The translations under genes were made by a program, and so were the position numbers. This document shows positions 33,339 to 42,188 of a DNA stretch of 64,000 nucleotides, in pieces. A model generated the notes under the pieces. The model was not told the origin of the DNA. It worked only from the letters and a program-made list of their open reading frames with translations, and made no database searches. How positions within the stretch are numbered: the first letter of the stretch is position 1; each line of letters starts with the position of its first letter. Source of the stretch: Mycolicibacterium setense (lineage in GTDB: Bacteria > Actinomycetota > Actinomycetes > Mycobacteriales > Mycobacteriaceae); assembly GCF_000805385.1 (NCBI RefSeq), contig NZ_JTJW01000006.1, positions 1 to 64,000 on the forward strand, in the 5' to 3' direction.

Positions 33339-33734
33339 TCAGCTGCGCTGCGCGGCCTTGAAGTTCTTCTTGGCCGCCCGGCGCAACTGGAAGATCCGTG
33401 CCGACCCGGCGGCGACCGTCAGCAACCCGCCGGCCACGGCGGCACCGAGGATCGCCACGCCCGTCGGCAATGACCAGTGCCAGCTGAGGAACGTCATCGG
33501 GACTGGATCGGTGTTCTGTGCGATGAAGATCAGCAGCACGATCAGCACCAGGAAGCCCAGGATCAGGGCTGACCACAAGGCTCCGGCGCGGGTGAGTTTG
33601 GGCTCGGTGGCCTTACCGGTTTTGGCCGGGGTTTTGCCGGGCTCGGGGGCTTTGGCTGGGTCGGGTGCCGCGGGGTCCGGTATGGCCGCAGTGGGCTCGG
33701 GCAAATCGGGCGATGCAGACGGATCGCTGGTCAT
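33339..33734 (-). CDS. LapA-domain membrane protein
   Basis: 131 residues. The first 50 residues are Pro/Ala/Asp-rich and disordered, followed by two membrane helices (SALILGFLVLIVLLIFIAQN at about 55-74, and GVAILGAAVAGGLLTVAAG) joined by the short LapA-type NTDPVPMTFLSWHWSLP loop, and a basic tail with AAKKNFKAA. LapA-like proteins work in envelope or lipopolysaccharide-like assembly in other bacteria; the role in mycobacteria is unclear. ATG 33734 gives the compact form. Counterpart of Rv3760. Confidence 0.8.
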   Translation of the reverse strand: MTSDPSASPDLPEPTAAIPDPAAPDPAKAPEPGKTPAKTGKATEPKLTRAGALWSALILGFLVLIVLLIFIAQNTDPVPMTFLSWHWSLPTGVAILGAAVAGGLLTVAAGSARIFQLRRAAKKNFKAAQRS

Positions 33735-33862
33735 GTTGCCATCTTTGCCCGTTGAGGCGACAAAGCAAACCACCGTGGGGTAAAGCGCGGCGGCATGTCG
33801 GGTGTGCCGTTAGGGTCGTCAGAGGCCGATCGTCCAGCCGCCGTCGCCGAAAGGACGCGCCT

Positions 33863-34804
33863 GTGCAGCGCAAACCCCTGGCAATCGCGATGACCCTGCT
33901 CGCCCTGATCGTGCCGCTGGCGGTGGCCTGCGGAAGCGCCAATCCGCTGGGCGGCGGACCTATCTCGGGCGACCTCAAATCGATCACTGTCGGCTCCGCC
34001 GACTTTCCGGAGTCGAAGATCATCGCCGAGATCTATGCCCAGGCTCTGGAGGCCAATGACTTTCAGATCCGCAGGCAGTTCGGTATCGGTAGTCGTGAGA
34101 CGTATGTGCCTGCGGTGCAGGATCACTCGATCGATCTGATCCCCGAGTACACCGGAAATCTCCTGCAGTACTTCGACGCGGAGGCGACTGCCACCACCTC
34201 CGATGAGGTTCTGATCGCGCTGTTCAAAGCTCTACCGGGGGATCTGTCGATCCTGTATCCCTCGCCCGCCGAGGACAAGGACACGCTCGCGGTGACTGCC
34301 GAGACCGCCCGGCGCTGGAACCTGAAGACCATCGCCGATCTGGCGGCGCATTCGGCGGAGGTGAAAGTCGGTGCCCCATCGGAGTTTCAGACCCGCCAAA
34401 CGGGTTTGGTCGGTCTGAAGTCCCGGTACGGCCTCGACATCGCGCCGGTCAACTTCGTCGCGATCAGCGACGGCGGCGGGCCTGCCACCGTGCAAGCGCT
34501 GAACAGCGGCGCCGTCACGGCCGCGAACATCTTCAGTACGTCACCGGCCATCGAGCAGCACAACCTGGTGCCGCTGGAGGATCCCAAGAACGCCTTCCTG
34601 GCCGCCAACGTCGTTCCGCTGGTGGCCTCGCAGAAGATGTCCGATGAACTCAAGACCGTGCTCGACGCGGTGTCGGCCAAGCTCACCACCGAGGCACTGA
34701 TCGAGTTGAACACCGCGGTGGAAGGCAACGCCGGGGTCGATCCCGACGAGGCCGCCGAAAAGTGGATTCGGGACAACGGATTCGACAGGGCGATGATCAA
34801 GTGA
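33863..34804 (+). CDS. proX: Osmolyte ABC importer, substrate-binding lipoprotein ProX
   Basis: 313 residues. A lipoprotein signal ends in PLAVAC (lipid on Cys23). The binding-protein fold of the OpuAC/ProX group has SADFPESKIIAEIYAQALE early and IPEYTGNLLQYF, the usual site for quaternary amines. It should deliver glycine betaine, choline or proline betaine to ProVWZ. GTG 33863 follows an AAAGGA ribosome site. Its stop overlaps proV (GTGA). Confidence 0.9.
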   Translation: MQRKPLAIAMTLLALIVPLAVACGSANPLGGGPISGDLKSITVGSADFPESKIIAEIYAQALEANDFQIRRQFGIGSRETYVPAVQDHSIDLIPEYTGNLLQYFDAEATATTSDEVLIALFKALPGDLSILYPSPAEDKDTLAVTAETARRWNLKTIADLAAHSAEVKVGAPSEFQTRQTGLVGLKSRYGLDIAPVNFVAISDGGGPATVQALNSGAVTAANIFSTSPAIEQHNLVPLEDPKNAFLAANVVPLVASQKMSDELKTVLDAVSAKLTTEALIELNTAVEGNAGVDPDEAAEKWIRDNGFDRAMIK

Positions 34805-35907
34805 TCACTTTCGAGAACGTCACCAAGCAGTATCCGGACGGCACGGTCGCCGTCGACAGCCTCAATCTGGAAGTGCCGCAGGGCACTCTGACGGTGTTCG
34901 TCGGTCCGTCGGGCTGCGGCAAGACCACCTCGATGCGGATGATCAACCGGATGATCGATCCCACCTCCGGCACCCTCACGGTCAACGGAGAGGACATCAG
35001 CACGGTCGACCCGGTCAAGCTGCGGCTCGGGATCGGCTATGTCATCCAGAGTGCCGGGCTGATGCCGCATCTGCGGGTGGTCGACAACGTCGCGACGGTG
35101 CCGGTGTTGCGGGGTGAATCGCGGCGCAGCGCGCGCAAGGCCGCGATCGGGGTGATGGAACGGGTGGGGCTCGACCCGAAACTGGCCGACCGCTATCCGG
35201 CGCAGCTTTCGGGCGGGCAACAGCAGCGCGTCGGGGTGGCCCGCGCGTTGGCCGCGGACCCGCCGATCCTGTTGATGGACGAGCCGTTCAGCGCGGTCGA
35301 CCCGGTGGTGCGCGAGGATCTGCAGGCCGAAATCCTGCGATTGCAAAGCGAATTGCGCAAGACCATCGTGTTCGTCACCCACGACATCGACGAAGCGGTC
35401 AAACTCGGGGACAAGGTCGCGGTGTTCGGCCGCGGCGGGGCCCTGCTGCAATACGCCGATCCCGCGTTTGTGTTGTCGAACCCCGCCAACGAACTCGTAT
35501 CGGGATTCGTCGGCGCCGACCGCGGTTACCGCGGTCTGCAGTTCTTTCACGCCAGCGGCCTGCCCCTGCACGAGATCAAGCACGTCGACGCGGACGACAT
35601 CGATGCGCTGAACCTGAGCCCGGGGGAGTGGCGGTTGGTGATCAAATCCGGCACGCCGTTCGCGTGGATCAACGCCGAGGGCGTCGAGGTGCACCGCAAC
35701 GGCAATGAGCTCTACGACAGCACCATCGGCGGCGGTTCGTTCTTTCCCCCCGACGGCAACCTGCGGCAGGCGCTGGACTCCGCGCTGTCCTCACCGAGCG
35801 GCCTCGGTGTGGCGGTCGACGAGGACGGCCGGCTCCTCGGGGGTGTGCGCGCCGACGATGTCCTGGAGGCGCTCAAGCAGCAGCGCCGCGTTCCGGAGCT
35901 GGGGTAG
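34801..35907 (+). CDS. proV: Osmolyte ABC importer, ATPase ProV
   Basis: 368 residues. ATPase domain with Walker A GPSGCGKTT, signature LSGGQQQRVG and Walker B ILLMDEPFSAVD, all within residues 1-240. The C-terminal 100 residues look like a worn CBS-type regulatory domain (ALDSALSSPSGLGVAVDEDGRLLGGV), which senses ionic strength in OpuA. GTG start overlaps proX by four bases. It energises ProW/ProZ. Confidence 0.92.
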   Translation: MITFENVTKQYPDGTVAVDSLNLEVPQGTLTVFVGPSGCGKTTSMRMINRMIDPTSGTLTVNGEDISTVDPVKLRLGIGYVIQSAGLMPHLRVVDNVATVPVLRGESRRSARKAAIGVMERVGLDPKLADRYPAQLSGGQQQRVGVARALAADPPILLMDEPFSAVDPVVREDLQAEILRLQSELRKTIVFVTHDIDEAVKLGDKVAVFGRGGALLQYADPAFVLSNPANELVSGFVGADRGYRGLQFFHASGLPLHEIKHVDADDIDALNLSPGEWRLVIKSGTPFAWINAEGVEVHRNGNELYDSTIGGGSFFPPDGNLRQALDSALSSPSGLGVAVDEDGRLLGGVRADDVLEALKQQRRVPELG

Positions 35908-35910
35908 CCC

Positions 35911-36585
35911 ATGCGATATCTGCTGAACCATCTCGACGACCTGTGGGTGCTGACCGTCGTGCACCTGCGGTTGTCGTTGGTACCGATCGTGCTGGGGCTG
36001 CTGATCGCCGTGCCGCTGGGAGCGGCGGTTCAGCGCACCACCGCGCTGCGGCGGATGACCACCCTCACGGCGAGCATCATCTTCACCATCCCGTCGCTCG
36101 CACTGTTCGTGGTGCTGCCGCTGATCATCCCGACCCGCATCCTGGACGAGGCCAATGTCATTGTGGCGCTGACGCTTTACACCACGGCACTGTTGGTGCG
36201 GGCGGTGCCCGAGGCGCTCGACGCGGTCCCCGAACAGGTGCGTGACGCGGCGACGGCGGTCGGCTACCGGCCGCTGTTGCGGATGCTCAAGGTCGAACTT
36301 CCGCTGGCCATCCCCGTGCTGACGGCAGGGTTGCGCGTTGTCGCGGTCACCAACATCTCGATGGTGTCGGTGGGCTCGGTGATCGGCATCGGCGGCCTGG
36401 GCACCTGGTTCACCGAGGGTTATCAGTCCAACAAGAGTGACCAGATCATCGCCGGGATCATCGCGATCTTCGTGCTGGCCGTCGTGATCGACAGCCTGAT
36501 CATGTTGGCAGGCAGGGCGATCACGCCGTGGAATCGCCAGCCGAGCCCGTCTCGCACGTCCCGTCGTCTAGAGGCGGCCGCATGA
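35911..36585 (+). CDS. proW: Osmolyte ABC importer, permease ProW
   Basis: 224 residues, five to six membrane helices. The coupling-loop motif is DAATAVGYRPLLRMLKVELPLAIPVL (EAA-type; family core at about 105-135). Pairs with ProZ to form the membrane channel of the betaine importer. It starts three bases after proV, and its TGA overlaps the proZ ATG (ATGA). Confidence 0.92.
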   Translation: MRYLLNHLDDLWVLTVVHLRLSLVPIVLGLLIAVPLGAAVQRTTALRRMTTLTASIIFTIPSLALFVVLPLIIPTRILDEANVIVALTLYTTALLVRAVPEALDAVPEQVRDAATAVGYRPLLRMLKVELPLAIPVLTAGLRVVAVTNISMVSVGSVIGIGGLGTWFTEGYQSNKSDQIIAGIIAIFVLAVVIDSLIMLAGRAITPWNRQPSPSRTSRRLEAAA

Positions 36586-37364
36586 ACTTCCTGCAGCAGG
36601 CACTCGACTTCATCTTCAGCGCCGCCAACTGGGGCGGGCCCGCCGGACTGACGGCGCGCATCGTCGAACATCTGCAGTACACCGGGGTCGCGGTCCTGGC
36701 CTCGGCCCTGGTCGCGATCCCCGTCGGCCTGCTCATCGGGCACACCGGCCGCGGCACCTTCCTGGTCGTCACCGGGGTCAACGCACTGCGCGCCCTACCC
36801 ACCCTCGGCGTGCTGCTGCTCGGGGTGCTGTTGTGGGGGCTGGGCCTGGTGCCGCCGACGGTCGCCTTGATGCTGCTGGGCATCCCGCCGCTGTTGGCGG
36901 GCACCTATGCAGGGATCGCGAACGTCGATCCTGCCGTCGTGGACGCGGCGCGCTCGATGGGCATGACCGAGCGCCGGGTGCTGTTCGGGGTCGAGGTGCC
37001 CAATGCACTGCCGTTGATCGTGGGTGGGCTGCGCACCGCGACGCTGCAGATCGTGGCGACGGCGACGGTCGCCGCGTATGCGAGCCTCGGTGGCCTTGGC
37101 CGGTACCTCATCGACGGCATCAAGGTGCGCCAGTTCCACATCGCTCTGGTGGGTGCGCTCATGGTCACGGCGTTGGCCCTGATCCTCGATGCCGCGCTGG
37201 CGTTCGCGGTGTGGTTGTCGGTGCCCGGTAGTGGCCGGTTGGGGGGCCGGCGCCGGATTCCGCAGCCGTTGCTCGGTGATGAGGTCGCGCTCGAGTCGCG
37301 TGCGGCGGGGAGTTCCGGACTCGGCTACGACGGCCGTGCCTCGTCGCATACGGTATACGGGTGA
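36582..37364 (+). CDS. proZ: Osmolyte ABC importer, permease ProZ
   Basis: 260 residues, second permease with ARSMGMTERRVLFGVEVPNA as the EAA loop and about six membrane segments in the first 220 residues; the last 40 residues are soluble, basic and probably cytoplasmic. Together with ProX, ProV and ProW it makes a complete OpuC-type importer. ATG 36582 is set by the overlap with proW; the last codons overlap the next gene by four bases. Confidence 0.92.
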   Translation: MNFLQQALDFIFSAANWGGPAGLTARIVEHLQYTGVAVLASALVAIPVGLLIGHTGRGTFLVVTGVNALRALPTLGVLLLGVLLWGLGLVPPTVALMLLGIPPLLAGTYAGIANVDPAVVDAARSMGMTERRVLFGVEVPNALPLIVGGLRTATLQIVATATVAAYASLGGLGRYLIDGIKVRQFHIALVGALMVTALALILDAALAFAVWLSVPGSGRLGGRRRIPQPLLGDEVALESRAAGSSGLGYDGRASSHTVYG

Positions 37365-37948
37365 GCGACCAGAAGGACCGTGCCTGGCCTGCAGTGCTGA
37401 CATGGCGGGCGCACGACGTATCGCGGATGGAGTCTGTTCGGGTTCAGTTGTCGGGCAAGCGAATCAAGGCCTACGGCCGGATCGTGGCCGCCGCCGCCGA
37501 GTCTCATCCGGCGTTCTCGGCCTCCTACGACCTGATCACCGACGAGACCGGCGCCACCAAGCGACTGTCGCTCACCGTCACACTGGCCGAACGGGAACGC
37601 CAGCTCTCCATCGCCCGCGATGAGGAGAACATGTGGCTGGTACAGGACCACACCCAGACGAAGCGCTCAGATTACGGCGGTGCGCTCGACGTCGACGTCG
37701 TGTTCAGCCCGTTCTTCAATGCGCTGCCCATCCGGCGCACCGGCCTGCACGAGCGGGCTGAGTCGATGACCCTGCCCGTCGTCTACGTGCGATTACCGGA
37801 CTTCTCGGTCGAGACGGCCGACATCAGCTACAGCAGTTCCGGCCCGGGCGCCGGGGTGAAGCTGCATTCGCCGGTCGCCGACACCACCATCACGGTGGAT
37901 TCCGACGGTTTCATCCTTGATTACCCAGGACTGGCAGAGCGGATCTGA
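37361..37948 (+). CDS. Putative glycolipid-binding (DUF1089-type) protein
   Basis: 195 residues, rich in beta strands, with the sequence pattern of the putative glycolipid-binding family (PF06475): an early [16 protein letters not shown], the middle [22 protein letters not shown] and a late [11 protein letters not shown]. No signal peptide. Start GTG 37361 overlaps proZ (GTGA), so it is expressed with the importer, and its counterpart Rv3755c sits at the same place in M. tuberculosis. The last 38 bases overlap the convergent tyrA. Confidence 0.82.
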   Translation: MSDQKDRAWPAVLTWRAHDVSRMESVRVQLSGKRIKAYGRIVAAAAESHPAFSASYDLITDETGATKRLSLTVTLAERERQLSIARDEENMWLVQDHTQTKRSDYGGALDVDVVFSPFFNALPIRRTGLHERAESMTLPVVYVRLPDFSVETADISYSSSGPGAGVKLHSPVADTTITVDSDGFILDYPGLAERI

Positions 37949-38870
37949 TCACCCCACCGGCTCGTCCGGCGGCCGCCAGCTCGGCCCGCCAGTTGTCCGT
38001 GCCCACCACCGTCGTCATGATCTCGGGGCGGCTGAAGCTGTCGTAGCGCATCCGGGCGGCGTGACCGGTGTCGACCAGATCGGCAACCGAACCCGTGGCG
38101 GCCAGGACGTCCTTGGCGCGGGTCAGCAGTTCGATGCCGCGCTCCAGGGTGGGCAGCAGCTGGTCGGCGTTGGCCTCGCACATGGCCCGCACCAGGTGCG
38201 GTGCGGTGGCCGCGACCCGGGTGCCGTCGCGGAACGACCCGGCGGCCAGGGCGAAGGCCAGCGGCACCTCACCGGCCATCAGGGCCAGGGTTTCGGCGAA
38301 CAGGTGCGGCAGATGCGAGATGGCGGCCGCGGCGGCGTCGTGCTCATCGGAGCGGGCCGGCACCACGACCGCGTGGCAGTCCAGTGCGAGCTGGGTGACC
38401 AGCGACCAGACCCGCGCGTCGACGTGATCGTCCACGCTGACCACCCATGGGGCGCCGGTGAAAAGTGCGGCGTCCCCGGCCGACCAGCCCGAATGCGCCG
38501 TGCCTGCCATCGGATGGCCACCGACGAAGTTCGGTAGCAGGTCCGCACGGCGCACCTCGTCGAGCACTGCCCCCTTCACGCTGATGACGTCGGTCAGCGG
38601 GCACAGCGGCGCGGACTGCTTGACGTGGGCGAGGATCTGCGGCAGCGCCGGCATCGGCACCGCCACCACGATCAGCGCGTCGCGGTCGGCGGCCCGGCCC
38701 AAAGCCTCATCGAGATTCTCGGTGGCGTCGAACCCGTCGAACCTCGCGGCCGCGACGGCCTCCATCGACCGGTTGTAGCCGAAGACCTCGCGGCCGGCTC
38801 CGGCGGCGGCCCGCATCAGCGATCCACCGATCAGGCCGAGGCCCACCACGCACACGGGGGTGTTCGTCAC
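37911..38870 (-). CDS. tyrA: Prephenate dehydrogenase TyrA
   Basis: 319 residues. NAD-binding motif [14 protein letters not shown] at the N-terminus, [16 protein letters not shown] as substrate-binding segment (catalytic His), and an all-helical dimer domain. It oxidises prephenate to 4-hydroxyphenylpyruvate in tyrosine synthesis. There is no ACT regulatory domain at the C-terminus. GTG 38870 is the start; the gene is divergent from the tadA pair. Confidence 0.92.
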   Translation of the reverse strand: MTNTPVCVVGLGLIGGSLMRAAAGAGREVFGYNRSMEAVAAARFDGFDATENLDEALGRAADRDALIVVAVPMPALPQILAHVKQSAPLCPLTDVISVKGAVLDEVRRADLLPNFVGGHPMAGTAHSGWSAGDAALFTGAPWVVSVDDHVDARVWSLVTQLALDCHAVVVPARSDEHDAAAAAISHLPHLFAETLALMAGEVPLAFALAAGSFRDGTRVAATAPHLVRAMCEANADQLLPTLERGIELLTRAKDVLAATGSVADLVDTGHAARMRYDSFSRPEIMTTVVGTDNWRAELAAAGRAGGVIRSALPVLGNQG

Positions 38871-38955
38871 GCATCAAGGTTGGCATACGGACTGTGCCGG
38901 AGCCGAGGGGGTGATCGCTGTCAAAATTGCTGGTCGGCGACTACCGTAGGCGGGC

Positions 38956-39462
38956 ATGGGAGCACAGCGTGCCGCGGCAGACCTGCCTGATGGCTTCGGG
39001 GTGGCCGTTGTCCGGGAGGACGGCAAGTGGCGGTGCGCCCCCATGCGTTCGTCCTCATTGAAGAGTCTGACTGCGGCCGAGACCGAGCTTCGTGAGCTGC
39101 GCAGCGCCGGGGCGGTCTTCGGGCTGCTCGATGTGGACGACGAATTCTTCGTCATCGTGCGGCCTGCACCTGCGGGAACCCGGTTGTTGCTGTCGGATGC
39201 CACTGCTGCGCTGGACTACGACATCGCGGCCGAGGCGCTGGAGAATCTGGACGCTGATCTCGATGAAGAGGATCTCGAAGACTCGGATCCGTTCGAGGAG
39301 GGCGACCTGTCGGTGCTGTCGGACATCGGTCTGCACGAGGACGTGCTGGGCGTGATCCTGTCCGAAACCGACCTGTACGCCGACGAGCAGATCGGGCGCA
39401 TCGCCCGCGAGATGGGCTTCGCCGACGAGTTGTCGGCGGTGCTCGACCGGCTCGGTCGGTGA
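38956..39462 (+). CDS. tRNA-adenosine-deaminase-associated protein
   Basis: 168 residues. The first half is a small mixed alpha/beta domain (FGVAVVREDGKWRCAPM, FGLLDVDDEFFVIVRP). The middle is an acidic stretch (DADLDEEDLEDSDPFEEGDLSV at about 96-118, cited as a region), and the C-terminus is helical. Actinobacteria keep this gene directly before tadA. Its stop overlaps the tadA start (GTGA). A role as a partner or chaperone of TadA is inferred only from this linkage. Confidence 0.85.
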   Translation: MGAQRAAADLPDGFGVAVVREDGKWRCAPMRSSSLKSLTAAETELRELRSAGAVFGLLDVDDEFFVIVRPAPAGTRLLLSDATAALDYDIAAEALENLDADLDEEDLEDSDPFEEGDLSVLSDIGLHEDVLGVILSETDLYADEQIGRIAREMGFADELSAVLDRLGR

Positions 39463-39914
39463 CTGCTTCGAACCAAGCCCTGATTCGCGCGGCGTTGGAG
39501 GCCGCCCGGACGGCCGGGCCGCGTGATGTGCCGATCGGTGCGGTGGTGTTCGCGGCCGACGGCACCGAGCTGGCCCGCGCCGCCAATGTCCGTGAGGCCA
39601 CCGGCGACCCGGCCGGGCATGCCGAGATCGTCGCGATGCGCGAGGCCGCCCGGGTGCTCGGCGACGGTTGGCGGCTGGAGGGTGCGACGCTGGCCGTGAC
39701 CGTCGAGCCGTGCACCATGTGCGCGGGCGCGCTGGTGCTGGCCAGGGTGGCGCGGGTGGTGTTCGGCGCGTGGGAACCCAAGACCGGTGCGGTGGGCTCG
39801 CTGTGGGATGTGGTGCGTGACCGGCGGCTCAACCACCGTCCCGAGGTGGTCGGCGGAGTTCTGGCCGACGAGTGCGCGGCGCTGCTGGAGGAGTTCTTCG
39901 CGGCTCAGCGGTAG
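39459..39914 (+). CDS. tadA: tRNA-specific adenosine deaminase TadA
   Basis: 151 residues with the zinc deaminase motifs HAE (H54, E56) and PCTMC (C85, C88). It converts A34 to inosine in the anticodon of tRNA-Arg(ACG), which is encoded in this window at 22652. Slightly shorter than E. coli TadA at the N-terminus. GTG 39459 overlaps the upstream partner gene. Confidence 0.93.
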   Translation: MTASNQALIRAALEAARTAGPRDVPIGAVVFAADGTELARAANVREATGDPAGHAEIVAMREAARVLGDGWRLEGATLAVTVEPCTMCAGALVLARVARVVFGAWEPKTGAVGSLWDVVRDRRLNHRPEVVGGVLADECAALLEEFFAAQR

Positions 39915-39920
39915 TTGCCC

Positions 39921-39973
39921 AGTCTGAACTTATGTGCGAGTTTGTGCCCGATTCTCGACTTCAACTTCAGACT
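39921..39973. repeat. 53-base imperfect inverted repeat between tadA and tRNA-Ser(CGA)
   Basis: AGTCTGAACT (39921-39930) pairs with ACTTCAGACT (39964-39973) with one mismatch, and GCGAG/CTCGA-type arms continue inside. It lacks a T-run. It may be the tadA terminator or a small mobile palindrome. Confidence 0.55.
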
Positions 39974-40019
39974 CGCGACCGATTAGGGCCTGCGGCGCTC
40001 GCCCGGTAAGCTGCCACAC

Positions 40020-40107
40020 GGTGGCGTGTCCGAGCGGCCTAAGGAGCACGCCTCGAAAGCGTGTGACGGGTAACCCCCGTCCGAGGGTTCAAATCCCTCC
40101 GCCACCG
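40020..40107 (+). tRNA. tRNA-Ser(CGA)
   Basis: The acceptor GGTGGCG pairs with CGCCACC (40100-40106) and the discriminator is G. The anticodon stem CACGC/GCGTG encloses CTCGAAA with anticodon CGA. It has a long variable arm, and CCA is encoded at 40108-40110. The 3' end is identical to that of the UGA serine tRNA at 8826. TTAGGG (39983) and TAAGCT (40007) could be promoter elements. Confidence 0.97.
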
Positions 40108-40111
40108 CCAT

Positions 40112-40149
40112 AAGCCCGCTTCCTGTCATCGCAGGTGGCGGGCTTTTTA
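40112..40149 (+). terminator. Intrinsic terminator of tRNA-Ser(CGA)
   Basis: AAGCCCGC (40112-40119) pairs with GCGGGCTT (40138-40145), with CCTG/CAGG inside, followed by TTTTAT. Good T-run, clear terminator. Confidence 0.88.
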
Positions 40150-40263
40150 TTGGTTGACGGCGCGGTGCATCCCTTCTGGCGCACTGCGACGAGTGTGCAG
40201 TGTTTCGTGATTTCAGGCCGCTCACGCCACCAGAGGTTGCACATTCGCCACAGCGTTTTGCGA

Positions 40264-40758
40264 CTAGTTCGGGTCAGACTGCCCGTCGGGCGACAGTCGC
40301 AACACCGAGGAATCCCGCTCGGGTTGTCGCTGCGCACGGTGCCCGCCACACTTTCGGTCAAGCGCCAGCCGGCCGGGTCCGCTGAGCAGCAGGCTGACCA
40401 CGCCGGCCAGGATCAGCAGTGCCTCGCGGAAACCGGGCAGCGGATCACCGCCGGGCAGCGGCTCGGGGATGCCGCCCGCGAAGAAGCCGAGCACCAAGAG
40501 ACCCGCGACGTTGAGCGCGTTCACCACCGTGGCGAGCCGGAAGAAGATCCCGAGCAGGATGCCGAGGCCGCCGCCGAATTCGATGACACCGACGATCCAG
40601 CCGACGAGATCGGCGAACGGCACCCCGAGCTGCCCGACCAGATAGGCGATGTTGGCGTGCCCGCCGGACGCGAACAGTTTGATGCCGCCGTGCAGGATCA
40701 GCCCGCCGCCGAGGAACAGGCGCAACGGCACCGGAGCCCACTCGCGCCAGGACGTCAT
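40264..40758 (-). CDS. DoxX-family membrane protein
   Basis: 164 residues, four membrane helices with the DoxX pattern: LRLFLGGGLILHGGIKLF at the start, GVIEFGGGLGILLG in the second helix and an LVLGFFAGG segment. The soluble tail of about 30 residues is Arg/Ser-rich. DoxX proteins are linked to thiosulfate oxidation or redox homeostasis. Last gene of the peroxidase/dioxygenase operon (ATGA overlap with the Dyp gene), where a quinone- or thiol-redox role fits. Confidence 0.83.
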   Translation of the reverse strand: MTSWREWAPVPLRLFLGGGLILHGGIKLFASGGHANIAYLVGQLGVPFADLVGWIVGVIEFGGGLGILLGIFFRLATVVNALNVAGLLVLGFFAGGIPEPLPGGDPLPGFREALLILAGVVSLLLSGPGRLALDRKCGGHRAQRQPERDSSVLRLSPDGQSDPN

Positions 40759-42188
40759 GGCAGGGCCGCGAGATAGCGCGTGGCGGCCACACCGGGCATG
40801 AAGAAGTACGCGCCGCCGACGGTGTGGACGAAGCGGGGCAAGTCGGTGACGCGGCGGCGGATCGGCTCCTGCTGCACCGTGAATGTCCCGGCCGCCGTGC
40901 CGTTTCCGTTCCCGTTTCCGTTGCCATTGCCGCGGGCGCCGGCGATCGGATCGTCCTCGGCGTAGCCGCCGTCGAACTTTGTGCTGTTGACCCAGGTGTG
41001 CTGGATGAACTCGAACTGCCGCCCGAGGTGGCTGTTGAAACAGATGAAGTGCAGGCCGCGTTCGACGCCGTCGTCGCTGGCCCCGATCATGTCGGCGGGA
41101 TCCATGGATGGTGCCAGGGGCGGACCGTAGGCACGACCGCGGCGAATGATGCGGTGGCGCTTGCCCACATCGATCGAACGGTCGGATCCGGGGACGGGGT
41201 CGAGTGCATCGCGTGGGTTGGACCGCCGCAGGTGCGAGCCGATCGGGCATTTCAGACCATCGGCATCCTCGGACCGGAAGTACATGAAGTCGTTGTCGTC
41301 GGCGAGTGCGGGATCATCGGCGGTCGGTGCTTTCACCAGCGGCGCACCACTGGGCCAGCGCCCGACCATCTTGGCTGCCAGCCCGACGCACGCCGGCACC
41401 CGGTCGAGCACATCGGCCGATCGCTCGGCCAGGCTGTTCCAGAAGCCCGCCACATCCTGCTTGAGCTGCCGGAAGACGAGGTAGCTGCCGTCCTTGCCGA
41501 GGTCACGCAGTGCCGGCGCGTCTGCCGCGGCCGCCAACAGGTCACGGGGGTCGGCAGCCGGATCCACCAGCGGCCGGTCGGTGTACTGGCCGTAGGCGTT
41601 GGGATACCCGAGCACGAATTCACCTGGGGCCACCGTGTTTCCCGCCGGTCCGCCCTCGTCGTAGCCGTCGATCAGCGGTTGCGATATCCCGTCGCGAAAA
41701 CCGAAGTGCTCCTTGCGTCCCGGGAGTGTCAGCGAATCGAGTCGCCTGACGACGCGGATACCGGCACCGGGCAGGTCGTGACGGTCTTCGAGTGCGCCGA
41801 CGGCGGCGGCGTCACGCCCGTAGAGCAGCAACAGCGCGTGAATGTCGTCACCGTTCCACCGCCAGCTCGACGGGGAGCTGTCCCCGTGATCGCCGAGAAT
41901 GCGACGGCGATGCTCGGTGCCGGACATCCCCTCGCGGAACTCGCCGGCGAGCATTGCGAGGTGCTCGGGCCCCAGGCCCAGCCGCGCCAGACCTGACGGC
42001 GTGAAGGCGATGTTGGTGCAGGTGTCGGTGATCTCGGGCCGGACTGTGCTGTCGCGCAGCTCCAAGCCCGACAACCACTGCTTGGCCGCCGCGACGTCGT
42101 CGATCGTCAGAAGCAGGAACGCCGCGTCATCCAGCGCGCCGTTGCCATGCAGGATGACGCCCTGGATGTCGTGCAGTTGCAGAGTCAT
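40755..42188 (-). CDS. Dyp-type haem peroxidase
   Basis: 477 residues. The Dyp signature is GFRDGISQP at 163-171 (catalytic D166), the probable proximal haem His is H319 in CPIGSHLRRSNPRD, and a late NSHLGRQFEF segment carries the conserved Arg. Longer than the bacterial A/B classes, closer to the fungal-like C/D type. It carries a GN repeat at 420-430 in a surface loop. Dyp peroxidases oxidise phenolics, dyes or lipid hydroperoxides with H2O2. No signal peptide, so cytoplasmic. ATG 42188 overlaps the upstream gene's stop. Confidence 0.92.
   Translation of the reverse strand: MTLQLHDIQGVILHGNGALDDAAFLLLTIDDVAAAKQWLSGLELRDSTVRPEITDTCTNIAFTPSGLARLGLGPEHLAMLAGEFREGMSGTEHRRRILGDHGDSSPSSWRWNGDDIHALLLLYGRDAAAVGALEDRHDLPGAGIRVVRRLDSLTLPGRKEHFGFRDGISQPLIDGYDEGGPAGNTVAPGEFVLGYPNAYGQYTDRPLVDPAADPRDLLAAAADAPALRDLGKDGSYLVFRQLKQDVAGFWNSLAERSADVLDRVPACVGLAAKMVGRWPSGAPLVKAPTADDPALADDNDFMYFRSEDADGLKCPIGSHLRRSNPRDALDPVPGSDRSIDVGKRHRIIRRGRAYGPPLAPSMDPADMIGASDDGVERGLHFICFNSHLGRQFEFIQHTWVNSTKFDGGYAEDDPIAGARGNGNGNGNGNGTAAGTFTVQQEPIRRRVTDLPRFVHTVGGAYFFMPGVAATRYLAALP
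40900..40932. repeat. Hexanucleotide microsatellite in the Dyp gene
   Basis: Five and a half imperfect copies of CCGTTY in 33 bases, encoding alternating Gly-Asn on the minus strand. Units of six bases keep the reading frame when copy number changes. Confidence 0.75.

Noticed and set aside
8889..40110. Identical 25-base stretches ending in CCGCCACCGCCA at 8891-8915 and 40086-40110, considered as attachment sites
   Set aside because: They are the 3' halves of two serine tRNAs and need no mobile element to explain them. No integrase gene is present.
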